NCBI GenBank assembly: GCA_021432635.1
Contig: MU270015.1
Location: 2,701,641-2,765,640 of the forward strand
DNA length: 64,000 nt
Origin: Thozetella sp. PMI_491
Lineage: Eukaryota > Ascomycota > Sordariomycetes > Chaetosphaeriales > Chaetosphaeriaceae
Reading direction: 5' to 3'
The notes below the pieces were generated by a model that did no database searches, had not been told where the DNA came from, and worked only from the letters and a program-made list of their open reading frames with translations. Shown here piece by piece: positions 37,984-48,673 of the stretch. The translations under genes were made by a program, and so were the position numbers. How positions within the stretch are numbered: the first letter of the stretch is position 1; every line of letters begins with the position of its first letter.

Positions 37984-39479
37984 ATAATATAACCAAGCGA
38001 TAAATTAAACTTTAAGAAGTTAGAACTATTTCAGATTAAAAAACAAACTAGTAAAGTCACCTATAAACTAAGACTCCCTATAATAATATAGATATACTTT
38101 GTCTTTTATATCTTACTGTTTAAACTAGTATTAAGAAACACTAGATTAAATAAATATATAAAAGTTAATAAACAACTAAAATATAAAGTTAAGAATATTA
38201 TAGACTTTTATAACATTAAAGATAGATTAAAATACCTAGTTAAGTAGATAGAATATAACGCTAGTAAAAACATATAAAAACTTAGTAAATACCTAGAGAA
38301 TTTATAGAAGCTTATTTAATAGTTCTACCTCTAGAATCCTAACTGGCCTATATTAAACTAAGGTTAACTAATATAAAAGAGTCTAACCCAAAATCTAACC
38401 AGGAAAAAGAATCCCCTATACTAAGCTTACTTAAATAATTAATAGTATAAGCCTCTATTAACTCTTTAGCCTTTAAATTTATAAACCCTTAAGTAAATAG
38501 ATCTATACCCTTTGTCTCTAAGGCTTTATATTACTTATATAAATAAGCTAGACAACTAACTATAATAGAAATCTATATCTATAATATAAATAGTACCTCC
38601 TTAGCCTCTTCTTCTTTAAGATATAATTTCTTTTAATTATCTAAATATTTTAATACTATTAATAGTTATTAATAAACTTATACCCTAATATATAAGACTT
38701 ATAAGAACTTATAAGATAAAGCTACTAAAGACTTATTATAAGTATAGCCTTACTTTATATACTTAAAGCACCTTAATACCTTTCTATCTAATATCTTACA
38801 CGTTAAATTATATTTAAAATAAAAAGAATATATTATATTAGATAAAAGTATAAATCTATGTAAATTAATCTAAGCAGCTAATATATAACACTTACAAGTT
38901 TTATTAGCTATAAATTTTTATTTCTCTATATAACTAAATATCTTATTAGTATATAACAATAAAGAAAAAAAGAACTATAGCAACCTATTAACTAATAAAT
39001 ATAGGCTAGGGCTTATTTATAAGTCGCTATAAATATTAATATAAAAGGAAGAGCTTATATTATAATTAAGGTATTAGCTACCTCCCTATAACTACTAATA
39101 AGGCCTAGTGTTTTAAACCAGTGGTTAATAAGAGCAGAACTCCTAATAGATGCCTCAGGTATCTATACAGATACTTAGCTAATTAGAAAGGATTACTTAG
39201 ATCACTATAGCAAGCCTAGCGCTCTAGATCACTTAGATCACTATAATAAGCCTAGTAAGCTATAAAAAGCAACCTAATATATAAGACCACAGTCTCTACC
39301 TAGATAGATTAGTTAGCCTTTACTCTTCAGTAATTAATCTCTCTACCCAAGCTTAACACTTACACTATCAGATCTTACCTCATGTCGATTAATACTCCAC
39401 TCGTCTCTATCCTCTCTACCTTAAGAAAGAATCCCCTACGCATTAAGAATACTAACCTTAGGATCTTAGTGTTGTAACA
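37984..39479 (+). mobile_element. 3' end of a second Gypsy copy: chromodomain plus LTR
   Basis: Plus-strand relic homologous, in inverted orientation, to 29,033-30,540. From 38,000 to 38,340 it reads like the integrase C-terminal end: a KKL.LF.I segment, a TYKLRLP segment, then a chromodomain-like KVKNIIDF...LKYLVK...NASKN..L pattern. After a RIP-mutated stretch come a polypurine tract (39,042-39,057) and an LTR. The 5' part of the element is missing; the relic begins directly at the TGTTGG...CCAACA sequence. Many interrupting stops are TAG or TAA. Confidence 0.85.
39058..39479 (+). repeat. Gypsy LTR, inverted copy
   Basis: About 422 bp, starting TATTATAAT and ending CTTAGTGTTGTAACA, the reverse complement of the LTRs at 29,033 and 36,364. 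It contains an extra partial repetition of the word CTAGATCACTTAGATCAC (39,190-39,245) not seen in the other two. It is moderately RIP-mutated. Confidence 0.85.
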
Positions 39480-40780
39480 TATTATAATAAGATCTTATAC
39501 TTATTAAAGCTTAGTTTAATCTTATATAAAATATAAAGGCTAAATAAGGGATCTTAAAAGAAAACTAGTAAAACTTTAATAAAACTAGTTTTATAATAGG
39601 TATTATATACCTAAGAATAACTATTATAACTTTAAATAGTTATTTTAAGGCTAAACTAGCCTAACTAGGTAATTATAAGTAGGTTATAGTTATATAAGCT
39701 ATAAATATAACTAGTAAAGCTATTTTTTTATTTATTATCTTAGCTAGTTAATATTATTTTATTAACTAGTATAAAAAGTGTAGCTTATTAGTTAGCTAGG
39801 CTATTAAAACTACTGAAAATAGCTAGACTATAAATAAGATAGGCTATATATAAATCTAGTATTTTAATTATATTATATATAGCTATATAAAGGGTAGATA
39901 TTAACTTCTTATACTAAATAGTTATAAAAGCTATTTTTTAGTTTAATTTAAAGCTTTTTATAAGGCTAATAATATTATTATACTTTATATACTAGCCTAT
40001 TTATCTTATATACTTTAGTTATTAAATATAAAGTATTTTAAGCTATTAAAGTAAGTATATAACTGGTAAATTAAGGCTTATATAAGGGCTTATATTAACT
40101 ATATTATAAAGTTAGAGTTTCTTTATAGCTTTTATAAGGCTTTTTTTATAGTTATTATACCTATTAATATAAAAGCTAGCTTTTTAGGGGTTAGTTTAGC
40201 TTTATATAATTTAACTAGGGTAATATTAAAGCTAGATATCTAGTTATAAATACCCTCCTTATTATTTAACCTCTTTATAACTACTACTATATAAATATTA
40301 GCTACACTATATAGTCTATATAAAACTACCTTTTAAACTAACCTTATAAAAAGCTATATAATAACTTATTAAAATAATTCCCCTACCTATATATTAACTG
40401 TTATAAATAAGCTAGCTAAAGGGGCTATAATTATTACCTATTAACTAGCTTTTTTATATATAAAGCTTATAATAGCTTATAAGGCTAATAAAGTACTTAA
40501 TAAGTATAAGAGGGTTAAATATATATATATATAACTTAGGGGGGCCCTTATAATTAGGGAAGCCTTAGATATACTTAATTAAATAAATGTGGATAACTAG
40601 CTAGCTAGTAAATTATATAGTGAGGAGGGTTATATAAAAGGGGCTATTATAAAGCTATAGTGTTATAAGAGGTGTAAAAAGCTAGGCTATACTATTTATA
40701 AGTGCTTAAAGGCTATACTAGCTTTTAATTTATCTATCTATAGTAAAAGCGTGGTTAATTAATAGTGTTATAATATAAAT
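39480..40780 (+). pseudogene. Fot1/pogo-type DDE transposase relic
   Basis: A single plus-strand frame, interrupted only by RIP-type stops, follows the order of fungal pogo (DDE_1) transposases: an IILA-QY...ECSL-like part (39.72-39.80 kb), a TTENS.T-like part, the block LLILNSYKSY at 39,905-39,934 (LLILDGHxSH expected), a NNIIILY...SYILQLLN-like block that continues to an INIKASF..V segment, and a C-terminal zinc knuckle ending GYTIYKC (40,661-40,705). The second catalytic aspartate is asparagine at 39,917-39,919 and the knuckle histidine is tyrosine, both fitting C-to-T or G-to-A changes. The N-terminal DNA-binding part is missing, cut off by the Gypsy LTR at 39,479. Not functional. Confidence 0.8.
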
Positions 40781-43700
40781 AAAGCTATTTTTAATATAAG
40801 GGTAGTAAAAAGTAAGTAGTTTACTTATATAAGTGGTTTACTTATAGATTATATTAATCTTTTTAAAAGTTTTTTTTTAAATCTTTTTAACTTAAGATAT
40901 TTTATATTATAATTATTATATTATTAAGGTTTTATATAGTTTAAAGCTTTTTTTATAATATAGTTAAATATAATATCTTATAGGCTTAATTTATTTCTCT
41001 TATATAATTTAATTATCTTAAGAGTTTATTTACTAGGTTTAACTTTTTAAGTTAATAATAGATCTTATAGTTAAATTTTATTAGATAAATATATTAATAA
41101 GTTTATTAGCTTTTTAATTATAAGTACTTTATAAACCCCTAGAGATTTATATAGTTTAAATAAACTTATACTAAGTATTTACTATTTTTTAAATAATAAT
41201 ATTAATATTTAAAGGTTTTTATTATAGTTATTATCTTTTTATCTCTAGTATAATAGTTAAGCTTTACTCTTTAAAACTTAATAAAATAAAAAGCTATTAA
41301 ATATTAAACTCTTTAATTATTAAGTTATAAAAGTATAACTAACTTTATAAAGTTAAAGATATTAATATCTATATATATAAGCTTTTCTAGGTTAAAGTAT
41401 TATAATAAAAACACTTATTAAAACTCTTTAATAAGATAGTAAAATACTTATATTTCCTTATTTTTAAAGATTATCTTCCCTAGTTTCTTTTTATTTATAC
41501 TTCTTTTAAAAAGTATTATTAGAGGTTATATAATCTTAAAATACCTAGTTATAAAGTATTAGTAAAAATTATAAAAGCTTAAGAATATTTAGATATTATA
41601 ATATATCTTAAGTATAAGTTATTTAATTATAATTTAAATCCTAGTTAGATTTATTATAACTCTTTAATCTAAGATAATAAATCTAAGGAATTTTATTTAG
41701 TCTTTATAAAAGATATATTTATTTATTAGTTTTAATATATAACTATATATCTTTTAAATAGTTTAATATAATATATAAAGCCTAAATATAACTTTTTTAA
41801 TCCTTTATAAAGATTAATATATTATTAAAGTAAACTATATAAAAATAATTTAATAAACTATTAAAAATAATATATATATAACTTTAAAATATTATTAATA
41901 TATTAATAAGGCTAAAAAGTATAAATAAATACTTATAATAATTATATTTAGTCTAAAATATTATTTTCTACTTATCTCCTTTCTTTATTTAAATCTTATA
42001 ATAAGCTTTTTTAATATTTAGTTTTAAAAATATTATAACTCTTAAGATCTTATTAAAAATCTCTAAAATTAAAGGGAAAATATAATAATTCTTTACTATT
42101 ACTTTATTAAGTTCTTTATAATTTATATATAACTATAATATTCTATCTTTCTTAAGAATAAATAAGATAAACACTTTTATAAAGCTTTTAAAAGGTTATA
42201 TATATCCTTTTATAAGCTCTTTTTAAATATATCTTTTAGCTTTTTAAAGCTTTATATAAGAAAAAGAATAGATTTATTTATATAATAATATAAAATTAAG
42301 TATAAAATTAATAATATAGTTAATATCTTTAAAAAAAGATAAGGACTTTACTTTTTTATAGTTAAAAACTATAATATAAGCTAAAAACTCCTTTAATAGT
42401 TCTTTAATTTTCTTTCTTTTCTCTTTTAACTTAACTACTTTATTTATTAATATAGGTTTAAGGGTTTTAATAATAGTAAAGATAATTATTTTATTATATA
42501 AATATTTAATAAACTATTATAAATTATTTATCTTAATTTAGTAAAAGTATTATTTATATTATTACTAGTTAGATTTAAGGCTTAAAAATATCTTATATAT
42601 ATTTAAAGTATTATTAAATAATAAGACCTTACTCTCTCCTTTTAATACTTTATAATTTATTATAAAATAAAAATATAAATAAGTTTTAATTTAGCCTTAA
42701 TAATCTTTTATTTCTAGGTTAATTTAATATATATTATAAGTAGAAATACTTATATAATTTATAATAAATACTAAGGTTAACTTTTATTTTACTTTTTTAA
42801 GCTATAATTTATAAGACTTATAGTAAAATAAGTATTAAGGTTAACTATAACTTTATAATTCTATAGTAAAGTATTTTAAAGTTAAATTATCTCTTTTATA
42901 AAAAGAATAAGAGTTATAATTACTTTTATATTAAATATTAGCTTAAAGTATTACTTAACATCCTCTTTTTTTCCTCTTACTTTAATTAGATTTCTTAGAC
43001 TTTAAGCTTAAAAGTAAAGATAGTCTTTCTTAGTTAAAAGTATTAATTAATATAATAATTTAATATATTATAGTTATAATAATAAATATTTTTATTTATT
43101 AAATACTTTATTATCTCTTGACTAGGTTTTTATATACTTTTCTTAAAGAACTCCTTAAGATTTCTAGGGTTTTAAAGTATAATAATTAATACTTTTATAA
43201 AAGCCTTAAGAGTTAAAAAGCTTAGATTTAATCTCTTTTTATAGGTAAAACAAGCTTTTTATATTATTTTTACGTTAGCTATTATTTCTTAATAATTTCT
43301 AAGTAAATTATTACTATATAATACTAAGTGGTTTTATAGTTTAATATTAAGCTTATTATAAAAGAATAAAATACTTTCTTTCTTTATCTTTTAAGGCTTA
43401 TACTTTTCTAGGCTATTTAAATAAAAATAAAAGTCTTAAAAGCTTTAGTTATTTTATTAATAAGCTTCTTTTATTTATATTAATATATTTATATCTTTAT
43501 TTTTAATGTTTTTAATTAGGTTTAAGATTTAAGTTTAAAAGGTTTTTTATATATTTTAGGCCTAATTTTAAAGTGTTTTATTTATTAGGTCTAAGTATTT
43601 ATTTTATTAAATATAATAGTTTTTATTTATATTATTAAATACTAATAAGATCTAGTTTTAGTCTAGTTTATATCTTTATAAGGGCTTATTAAAAATATAC

Positions 43701-44240
43701 TAGATATTAATAAGCTAATTATCTTATATTTAATATAAGATAATATAAGTCAATTATATTAAATAATAAACCTTAAATTCTTTATTTAAATTATTATCTT
43801 AAGAGTTTATACTTTAAAATAAGATTAATAATATTTTTATAAAGATATATCTTTAACTTAGTATAATAACTATATCTTTTTAACTTAAAACTATAAAAAA
43901 ATGTCTAAGATATTAATATATATTTAAAGCTAGTTAATTATATTTTACAGGTTATTTTTTAGGGTTTAAATCTATTTTTTATAGCTTTTAAAGTTAAAGT
44001 AATATTTAATAACTTGTTTAGTTTATTATTTATAATAGTATTTATTACTATTATAACTAAGGATATTTCTTAGAGAGTTATAGGTTATTTAAAATCAACT
44101 TATTAGTTATTTACCTTCTTATAAGAAAGCTTTAAGTAAAAGAATTATAATTATAATACCCTAGGTAAGTCTTAAAGGATAAAAGCTTCTCTATAAAAAA
44201 GGGAATATATTTAATACTAGCACTAAGACTATAATAGAGA
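40781..44240 (-). mobile_element. Ty3/Gypsy relic with RT domain
   Basis: On the minus strand around 41,800-42,200 the RT fingers and palm can be followed: an INYKELNK block (DYRxLNx), NYYIFPLI, an AYYKI-stop-IKKGDK-stop-KI pattern at about 41,957-42,007 (AYHRIRIKKGDEWK expected, arginine and tryptophan codons turned to stops), SLINILIIFQ (GLTNAPATFQ), and YFNNILIF at 41,809-41,832 (YFDDILIF). Both RT aspartates are asparagine by G-to-A change. The upstream part (42.3-44.2 kb) should hold Gag and protease but is unreadable. No LTR pair is obvious. Words near 44,390-44,480 recur at 55,215-55,285, so this may be one edge of the element. Confidence 0.75.
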
Positions 44241-45058
44241 CTAATCCTTAAAGTCCTTAAGTTTAAGGCCCTTAAGGTTCCTACTTATATAAGGAAAGGA
44301 TTCTCTTCCTAAATTTAGTCTTAACTTAACTTTAAATCCCCTATATTTCCTACTTGACTCCTAGGCTGCTTATAGCCTATATTAGAGTCCTACTAGTTAT
44401 TCTCTCTTACTTAGGAACCTTTTAAGTTCTGCTTATAGCTGTGTGCTCTGTTGTAAGGCTGTATGCTTTAGGGCCTTATAATTAATAGCAACTATAAACA
44501 AGATCTTTTATTAACACTTTGTTAGCTATACTACACTTATACTAATAATATTAGATATAAATAAAGCTTAATATAATATATAATACACTATAAACACTTA
44601 ATTTCTTACTATTATAAAAAGCTTACTATACTAAGCTTTTTACTAGAGTAAAGGGGCTAGTTAAACTAGATATAGCTCCTCTAAGCTTAACTAAGAGAGA
44701 GATATATTATCTAAAACTATACAGGGAGCTTATAAGATATACCAGGCAAATATACTAAAATCGCTGCTAAAATAAGCCTAGTAGCCTTACTAAACCCTAG
44801 TTAACTATTTTTTTTATTTAATTTAAAGAGTTAGAGCACAATATAATAATTTTATACTTAGACCCTAAGTCAGTAAAGTTATGATTTAAATAGAATGTAA
44901 ACTCCAGCATCCTATTCACGCTTTTTATATCTAGTAATTACCTTTTCTCCACTTAGTTCTACGCAGGATAGTGATTAGTATAGAAAATAGAAACCACAGT
45001 CAAATAAAATAGAACCTAGCCCCCCTGCATTTTCACCGCCTTTATTCTGCCACGTTAA
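44241..45058. other. RIP-to-gene boundary
   Basis: Composition changes from TA-rich to balanced. Around 44,390-44,480 lies a sequence ending AAGGCTGTATGC...AGGGCCTTA that recurs near 55,230-55,285. I see no gene here; any 5' exon of the following small frame would have to lie in this damaged stretch. Confidence 0.6.
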
Positions 45059-45346
45059 TTTATTAGAACCAAGGGCTATGTTCTTTATAAATATGAGATC
45101 GGCTGCACAAACGTTCCCAACACCAAGCCTACCAGCCAGAATCCTCAGGGAACCCATCTCGACCAGCAGGGGGCTAGTCAGCCCCAGCAAGGAGGCAACC
45201 AAAACAGGCGACAGGCCAAATGCGACCCCAAGGATCCCAACTGCAAGGCTCCGGCCCCGGCTCCCTATGTCTGCAACGCTAAGCGCGACCCAAAGGATCC
45301 CAACTGTAAGACTCCTGCCCCGGCTCCTCACGCGCGTGCCCACTAG
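45059..45346 (+). pseudogene. 5'-truncated Cys/Pro-rich small protein fragment
   Basis: A frame of 95 codons without its own ATG, open from after a TAA at 45,056 to a TAG at 45,344-45,346. It holds a Gln/Asn-rich middle (QQG, QPQQGGNQN) and a C-terminal duplication: CDPKDPNCK + APAPAP, then CNAKRDPKDPNCK + TPAPAP. Paired cysteines in short repeats with Pro/Ala linkers are typical of small secreted fungal proteins, but no signal peptide is visible because the upstream DNA is RIP-damaged. An AG just before the open part (45,065-45,066) could be an acceptor for a lost first exon. Alternatives are the overlapping frames on both strands (MFFIN... plus, MGTRV... minus), which are Ser/Arg- or Leu/Gly-rich and look like shadows. 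Family not recognised. Confidence 0.45.
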
Positions 45347-46212
45347 TTCAGCTCTACCCTAGACACTCTAATAACAGCAGTAGTAACTGCTACCTTGTTA
45401 TTAGCTCTGCGTGATCAGCTCCCTCAATGACTTCGCTCCGCGTCCAGCAGGTCTTCAAGCGGGTGCAGAGCTCTTGAGTCAGGCACTTTCTGCCTCAGGG
45501 GCTAGAGCAAGTCTATGAATCTAGCTCGGAAGTATTCCTTTGTCTTTCATGTGTGGCTTAGAACTTGTTTTGATTTTTAGGTAAATTCATTCCAATATAT
45601 CCCGGGATCTAAAAAAAAGAAATTGATTTCAACCTGGGAATTGTGCACTTCGGACATTCATTAACGAGGATTATAGCATTGCAAGCATTGCTAAATATTT
45701 AGCCATAAGCATTCGAAGGCTATGTATAGTGTGTTGCTTTAGGTCTAGTATTATACTGAGGAGTTCAATGTCGCACTCGGATATCCCTTTTAGGGGACTA
45801 CGGGGTGGTTTATTAAGTTATTAGGCAACATTATACAGTAAATATATACTAGACGGGAGAGGAAGTCAATCGAGATTTAAAATGGCAGACTGGCACGGAA
45901 GCTTCACGCCGATCGAGTCATCTTCTTCGCGACTGGGATGTAATAACTTTTCCTCTACGTTAACGTACTGTGGGCGGCTAAACCTTAATTCGACGTAGTT
46001 GTAGGAAGTTTTGCACGCAGTAGCACGAGGGACTATATCTGCCAAAGTAGATTTAACTGTGGTTATTACTGGATTGTCGTTGTGTTTGAAGATACTGGGT
46101 ATGGTATCTGCTGTGTATATTTACGGCGTTTTTTAATGTGTTGGCAGCCCTAGCCTTGAGGCGTGCTAAAATGTTTACGTCGTATACCGCCTCTACACTC
46201 TTTATTTTTCCA
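45347..46212. other. intergenic, no gene seen
   Basis: Balanced-composition DNA with stops in all frames. No RNA gene or repeat is recognisable. Confidence 0.55.
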
Positions 46213-46379
46213 CATGCCTAGCGTTGTGCGTATTCGCCTAATTTAAACGCAGTGCAGGTAATGTCGACATGCCTAGCGTAATACGTATTCGGCTAATTCA
46301 GACGCAGCGCAGGTGGTATCCGACCAGCCTAGTGTAGTGTGTATTCGGTTAAATCAGACGTAATGTAGGTAATTTCCCT
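46213..46379. repeat. 55-56 bp tandem repeat, three units
   Basis: Units start at 46,213, 46,268 and 46,324 and share GCCTAG..T....GTATTCG, a T/A patch, CAGACG (or AAACGC) and GCAGGTAAT. They differ mostly by transitions (CG/CA to TG/TA), so mild RIP or deamination may have acted. No coding frame spans them. The following 46,380-46,940 holds no gene I can support. Confidence 0.8.
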
Positions 46380-46949
46380 CAGGTAAAAGTAATTTTACGA
46401 CCAATGCTCGAGGATTTGAAGTCTGACAAAAAGCGCGTTGATAATTGTAAAGAGGTACGGCACATTTAAAACAATATATAGGAGCGAAAGCAGAGTATCT
46501 GGGGCTATTAGCGGAGATCTAGTAAGAGGGGATACACTACGATACACGCTTTCCATAATTGCATTAATCGTATTCTCTTATCATCACCATTGGGTTGGCT
46601 AGCCGGCAAGTGGGAAAGGACTTGGCTCTCGGATACAAAGTTTAATACACACTGTTAACCCCAGCCGAGCAGCCGAGGAATACGCTGCCGACTGGCGGAT
46701 CCTGTCAGCGAATAGACCGCTAGGAGTTGTTTGTATGGCTGCAAACCGACCCCGGAAGCTGTGAGCAAGCCACAGGCTGCTAGTTTAGCACAACTGCCCG
46801 CCACGAGGGTTTTCCCTGCCCCAATACTTGGATCAGAGGGTGCGGCGGGCATTATATATATTCTCCGCGGCATGTTGAAGCGTAACGCGCCTATCATATT
46901 CGCATTATAAACTCCGCAGCATCTCGCAGCACGCCATAGGTAGCTTTAT

Positions 46950-46956
46950 TATAAAA
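46950..46956 (+). promoter_or_regulatory. TATA box of the peroxidase gene
   Basis: TATAAAA lies 104 bases before the ATG at 47,060 and is followed by a pyrimidine-rich leader (CTCTCTCATC just before the ATG), a usual arrangement in highly expressed fungal genes. Confidence 0.5.
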
Positions 46957-47059
46957 TGCTATCCAACCCGATCTTTCCTGTCCTGTTCCTATCCCCAAGC
47001 TATTTGACACCTCAGCATTCAATTATAGTTCCTCGGCAACAACCTCGAGCTCTCTCATC

Positions 47060-48022
47060 ATGAAACATTTCCTTCTAGTCTCTGCAATCGTCAACGGCGC
47101 TCTCGCGGGTTGCCCGATAGATCACTTCCGAACATGGAAGCCGGCCGGAAAAGGCGACGGTAGGGAAATTGACTCACAGAATCGATCAGAACCATGGGCT
47201 GATTGAGTCAATAGCGCGTTCTCCCTGCCCCGGCTTGAATTCTTTAGCAAACCACGGCTTCCTTCCCCATAATGGAAGAAACATTGATTCGCACACCCTC
47301 AGCACGGCTCTTGTGGACTCTCTGAACGTCGCACAGGACCTGGCTGACCAGCTTTTTGCGGGAGCTATCTCCTCTAACCTCCGCATAGCAAATGCTACTA
47401 CTTTCGATCTCGATGACCTCGACAACCACAATATCGTGGAGCACGATGCCAGTATGAGGTCAGCATGAAATTACCCTCCACGGTGGTATGCTACCTCCGG
47501 ACAAACTAACCAAAATATCTCGATAGCCGCGGAGACTTTTATTTTGGAGATGATCACACCTTTAACCAGACCATATTCGACGAGACGAAAACCCACTGGA
47601 CAGCTGAGAATCTTACGGTCGAAATGGCAGCAACGGCCCGACTCGCTAGCATAGCGATTTCCAACGCGACAAACCCAACATTCAACATTACCAGCTTCTC
47701 TAAGAAAGGATTCGGCGAGCCTGCCGCCTATTTCCTGGCGTTCGGAGATTGGGACTCGCACACAGCCAATCGTAGCTTCGTCGAATACGTATTTCGTAAG
47801 TGCATAACCAGCGGTTACAATAATCACTGTCCTCCTATACTTTACTTATCGTTTCTATATATAGAACATGAGCGTCTACCATTGGAGCTCGGCTGGAGCC
47901 GATCTGCTGTCCCTCGCGGATTAGCAGATTTTATTTATACGATGCAGCTGATTTCGAACGCCACGTCGAGTCTCTTGGGGGAAGTGGCGACCATTCACAC
48001 GAAAGCTACGCACGGATTTTAA
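47060..48022 (+). CDS. secreted heme-thiolate peroxidase (chloroperoxidase/unspecific peroxygenase family, short type)
   Basis: Four exons: 47,060-47,159, 47,215-47,458, 47,527-47,795 and 47,865-48,022, joined by GT-AG introns of 55, 68 and 69 bp, giving 256 residues without internal stops. Residues 1-16 (MKHFLLVSAIVNGALA) are a signal peptide. The family marks are present: PCP at 37-39 with the proximal heme-ligand cysteine C38, then NxLANHGFLPHNG, the EHD motif at 109-111 followed by ASMSRGD, and a distal glutamate in GFGEPAAYF (E179). Histidine rather than glycine in EHD and the length put it in the short group I, where H and E act as the acid-base pair. Several N-glycosylation sequons support secretion. 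The C-terminal part (ERLPLELGW) is also typical. Such enzymes use hydrogen peroxide for oxygen transfer or halogenation; the substrate cannot be told. It stands alone, intact, only ~2 kb from the RIP block. Confidence 0.93.
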
Positions 48023-48673
48023 TGGAGGTAAAACGTAGCGCCCAGAGCTTATTATAATATTGCAAGTTAGATAGATATCACTGTTTCTTAGATCTACATT
48101 CCCAAGGTCATTTCATTCTCAGGATCTTAGCTAGTTAACCTAGCTTTAAATAAGATCCTCCTTACTTAAGTAGGAAATATACCATAGATTTATTAACCGA
48201 TTGGCAATGGAAGAAACCATAAATTAATTTTCACAAATTTATCAAACACAAATCTAATGGGGGTCCTAATTTGAGAGATATCCAATCGTTCTTGGGGAAC
48301 TGTAAACAACATTGCTGCTTCGCATGCAGGCGCTGCGTCTTCGGATACACTGACAATCTCCCTCTTAAAGATAGCTTTTCAGAGATAATTACTGTTAAGT
48401 ATTTATGCAACTCGCGTAATTCTTACTAGACTCTAGTGTGACTTAGCCTACGAGCCTGCGAAGCGACATCTTTTGCTAGCTGTGTTCAAGTGCTGCAAGT
48501 GGGAGTTCAGCCGACCCACTTTTATGGGCACATTACCACCTTGATAAAGGAAGACATGGACCAAGAAAAAGGCGGGATGGGATCTCGAGATAAATATTTA
48601 TACCCGTAAGTCAGATCAGAGTAGCGGGTTTTATTGACCATTTATGGTGGGGTGTATCTTGGAGCATGTGGCC
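48023..48673. other. intergenic between convergent genes
   Basis: Shared 3' region of the peroxidase (plus) and the NACHT gene (minus). Partly TA-rich (48,100-48,250), suggesting mild RIP-like drift. No further gene seen. Confidence 0.6.

Larger units (their letters stand above)
1..44900. repeat. AT-rich RIP-degraded transposon block
   Basis: This stretch is dominated by TA-rich words and lacks any open frame of 60 codons on either strand, whereas the DNA after about 45 kb has normal composition and real genes. Pairs of repeat copies inside it (for example the two LTRs of the nested Gypsy element) differ by C-to-T and G-to-A transitions, the mark of repeat-induced point mutation, a premeiotic defence of ascomycetes against duplicated DNA. 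Individual relics are listed separately. The edge with gene DNA lies between about 44,850 and 45,000. The extreme 5' part (1 to about 2,100) has no relic I can assign; it includes a G homopolymer near 180-192. Confidence 0.93.

Noticed and set aside
1-44900. A large Starship-type element carrying the genes
   Set aside because: I could not find a recognisable tyrosine-recombinase captain gene or element ends; the block is explained by ordinary RIP-mutated transposons, with one unknown frame left open.
44975-45362. Two overlapping ORFs of 122 aa (minus) and 94 aa (plus)
   Set aside because: Both overlap the Cys-bracketed DPKDPNCK frame and show low-complexity Leu/Gly/Ser or Arg/Pro composition expected from reading its repeats out of frame.
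46655-46897. 80-codon minus-strand ORF with a GAGKT-like stretch
   Set aside because: No Walker context, no second motif and no homologous pattern; the P-loop-like word is too short to mean anything.
47186-47827. ORFs on the minus strand across the peroxidase
   Set aside because: They lie opposite a well-supported four-exon gene with complete family motifs.
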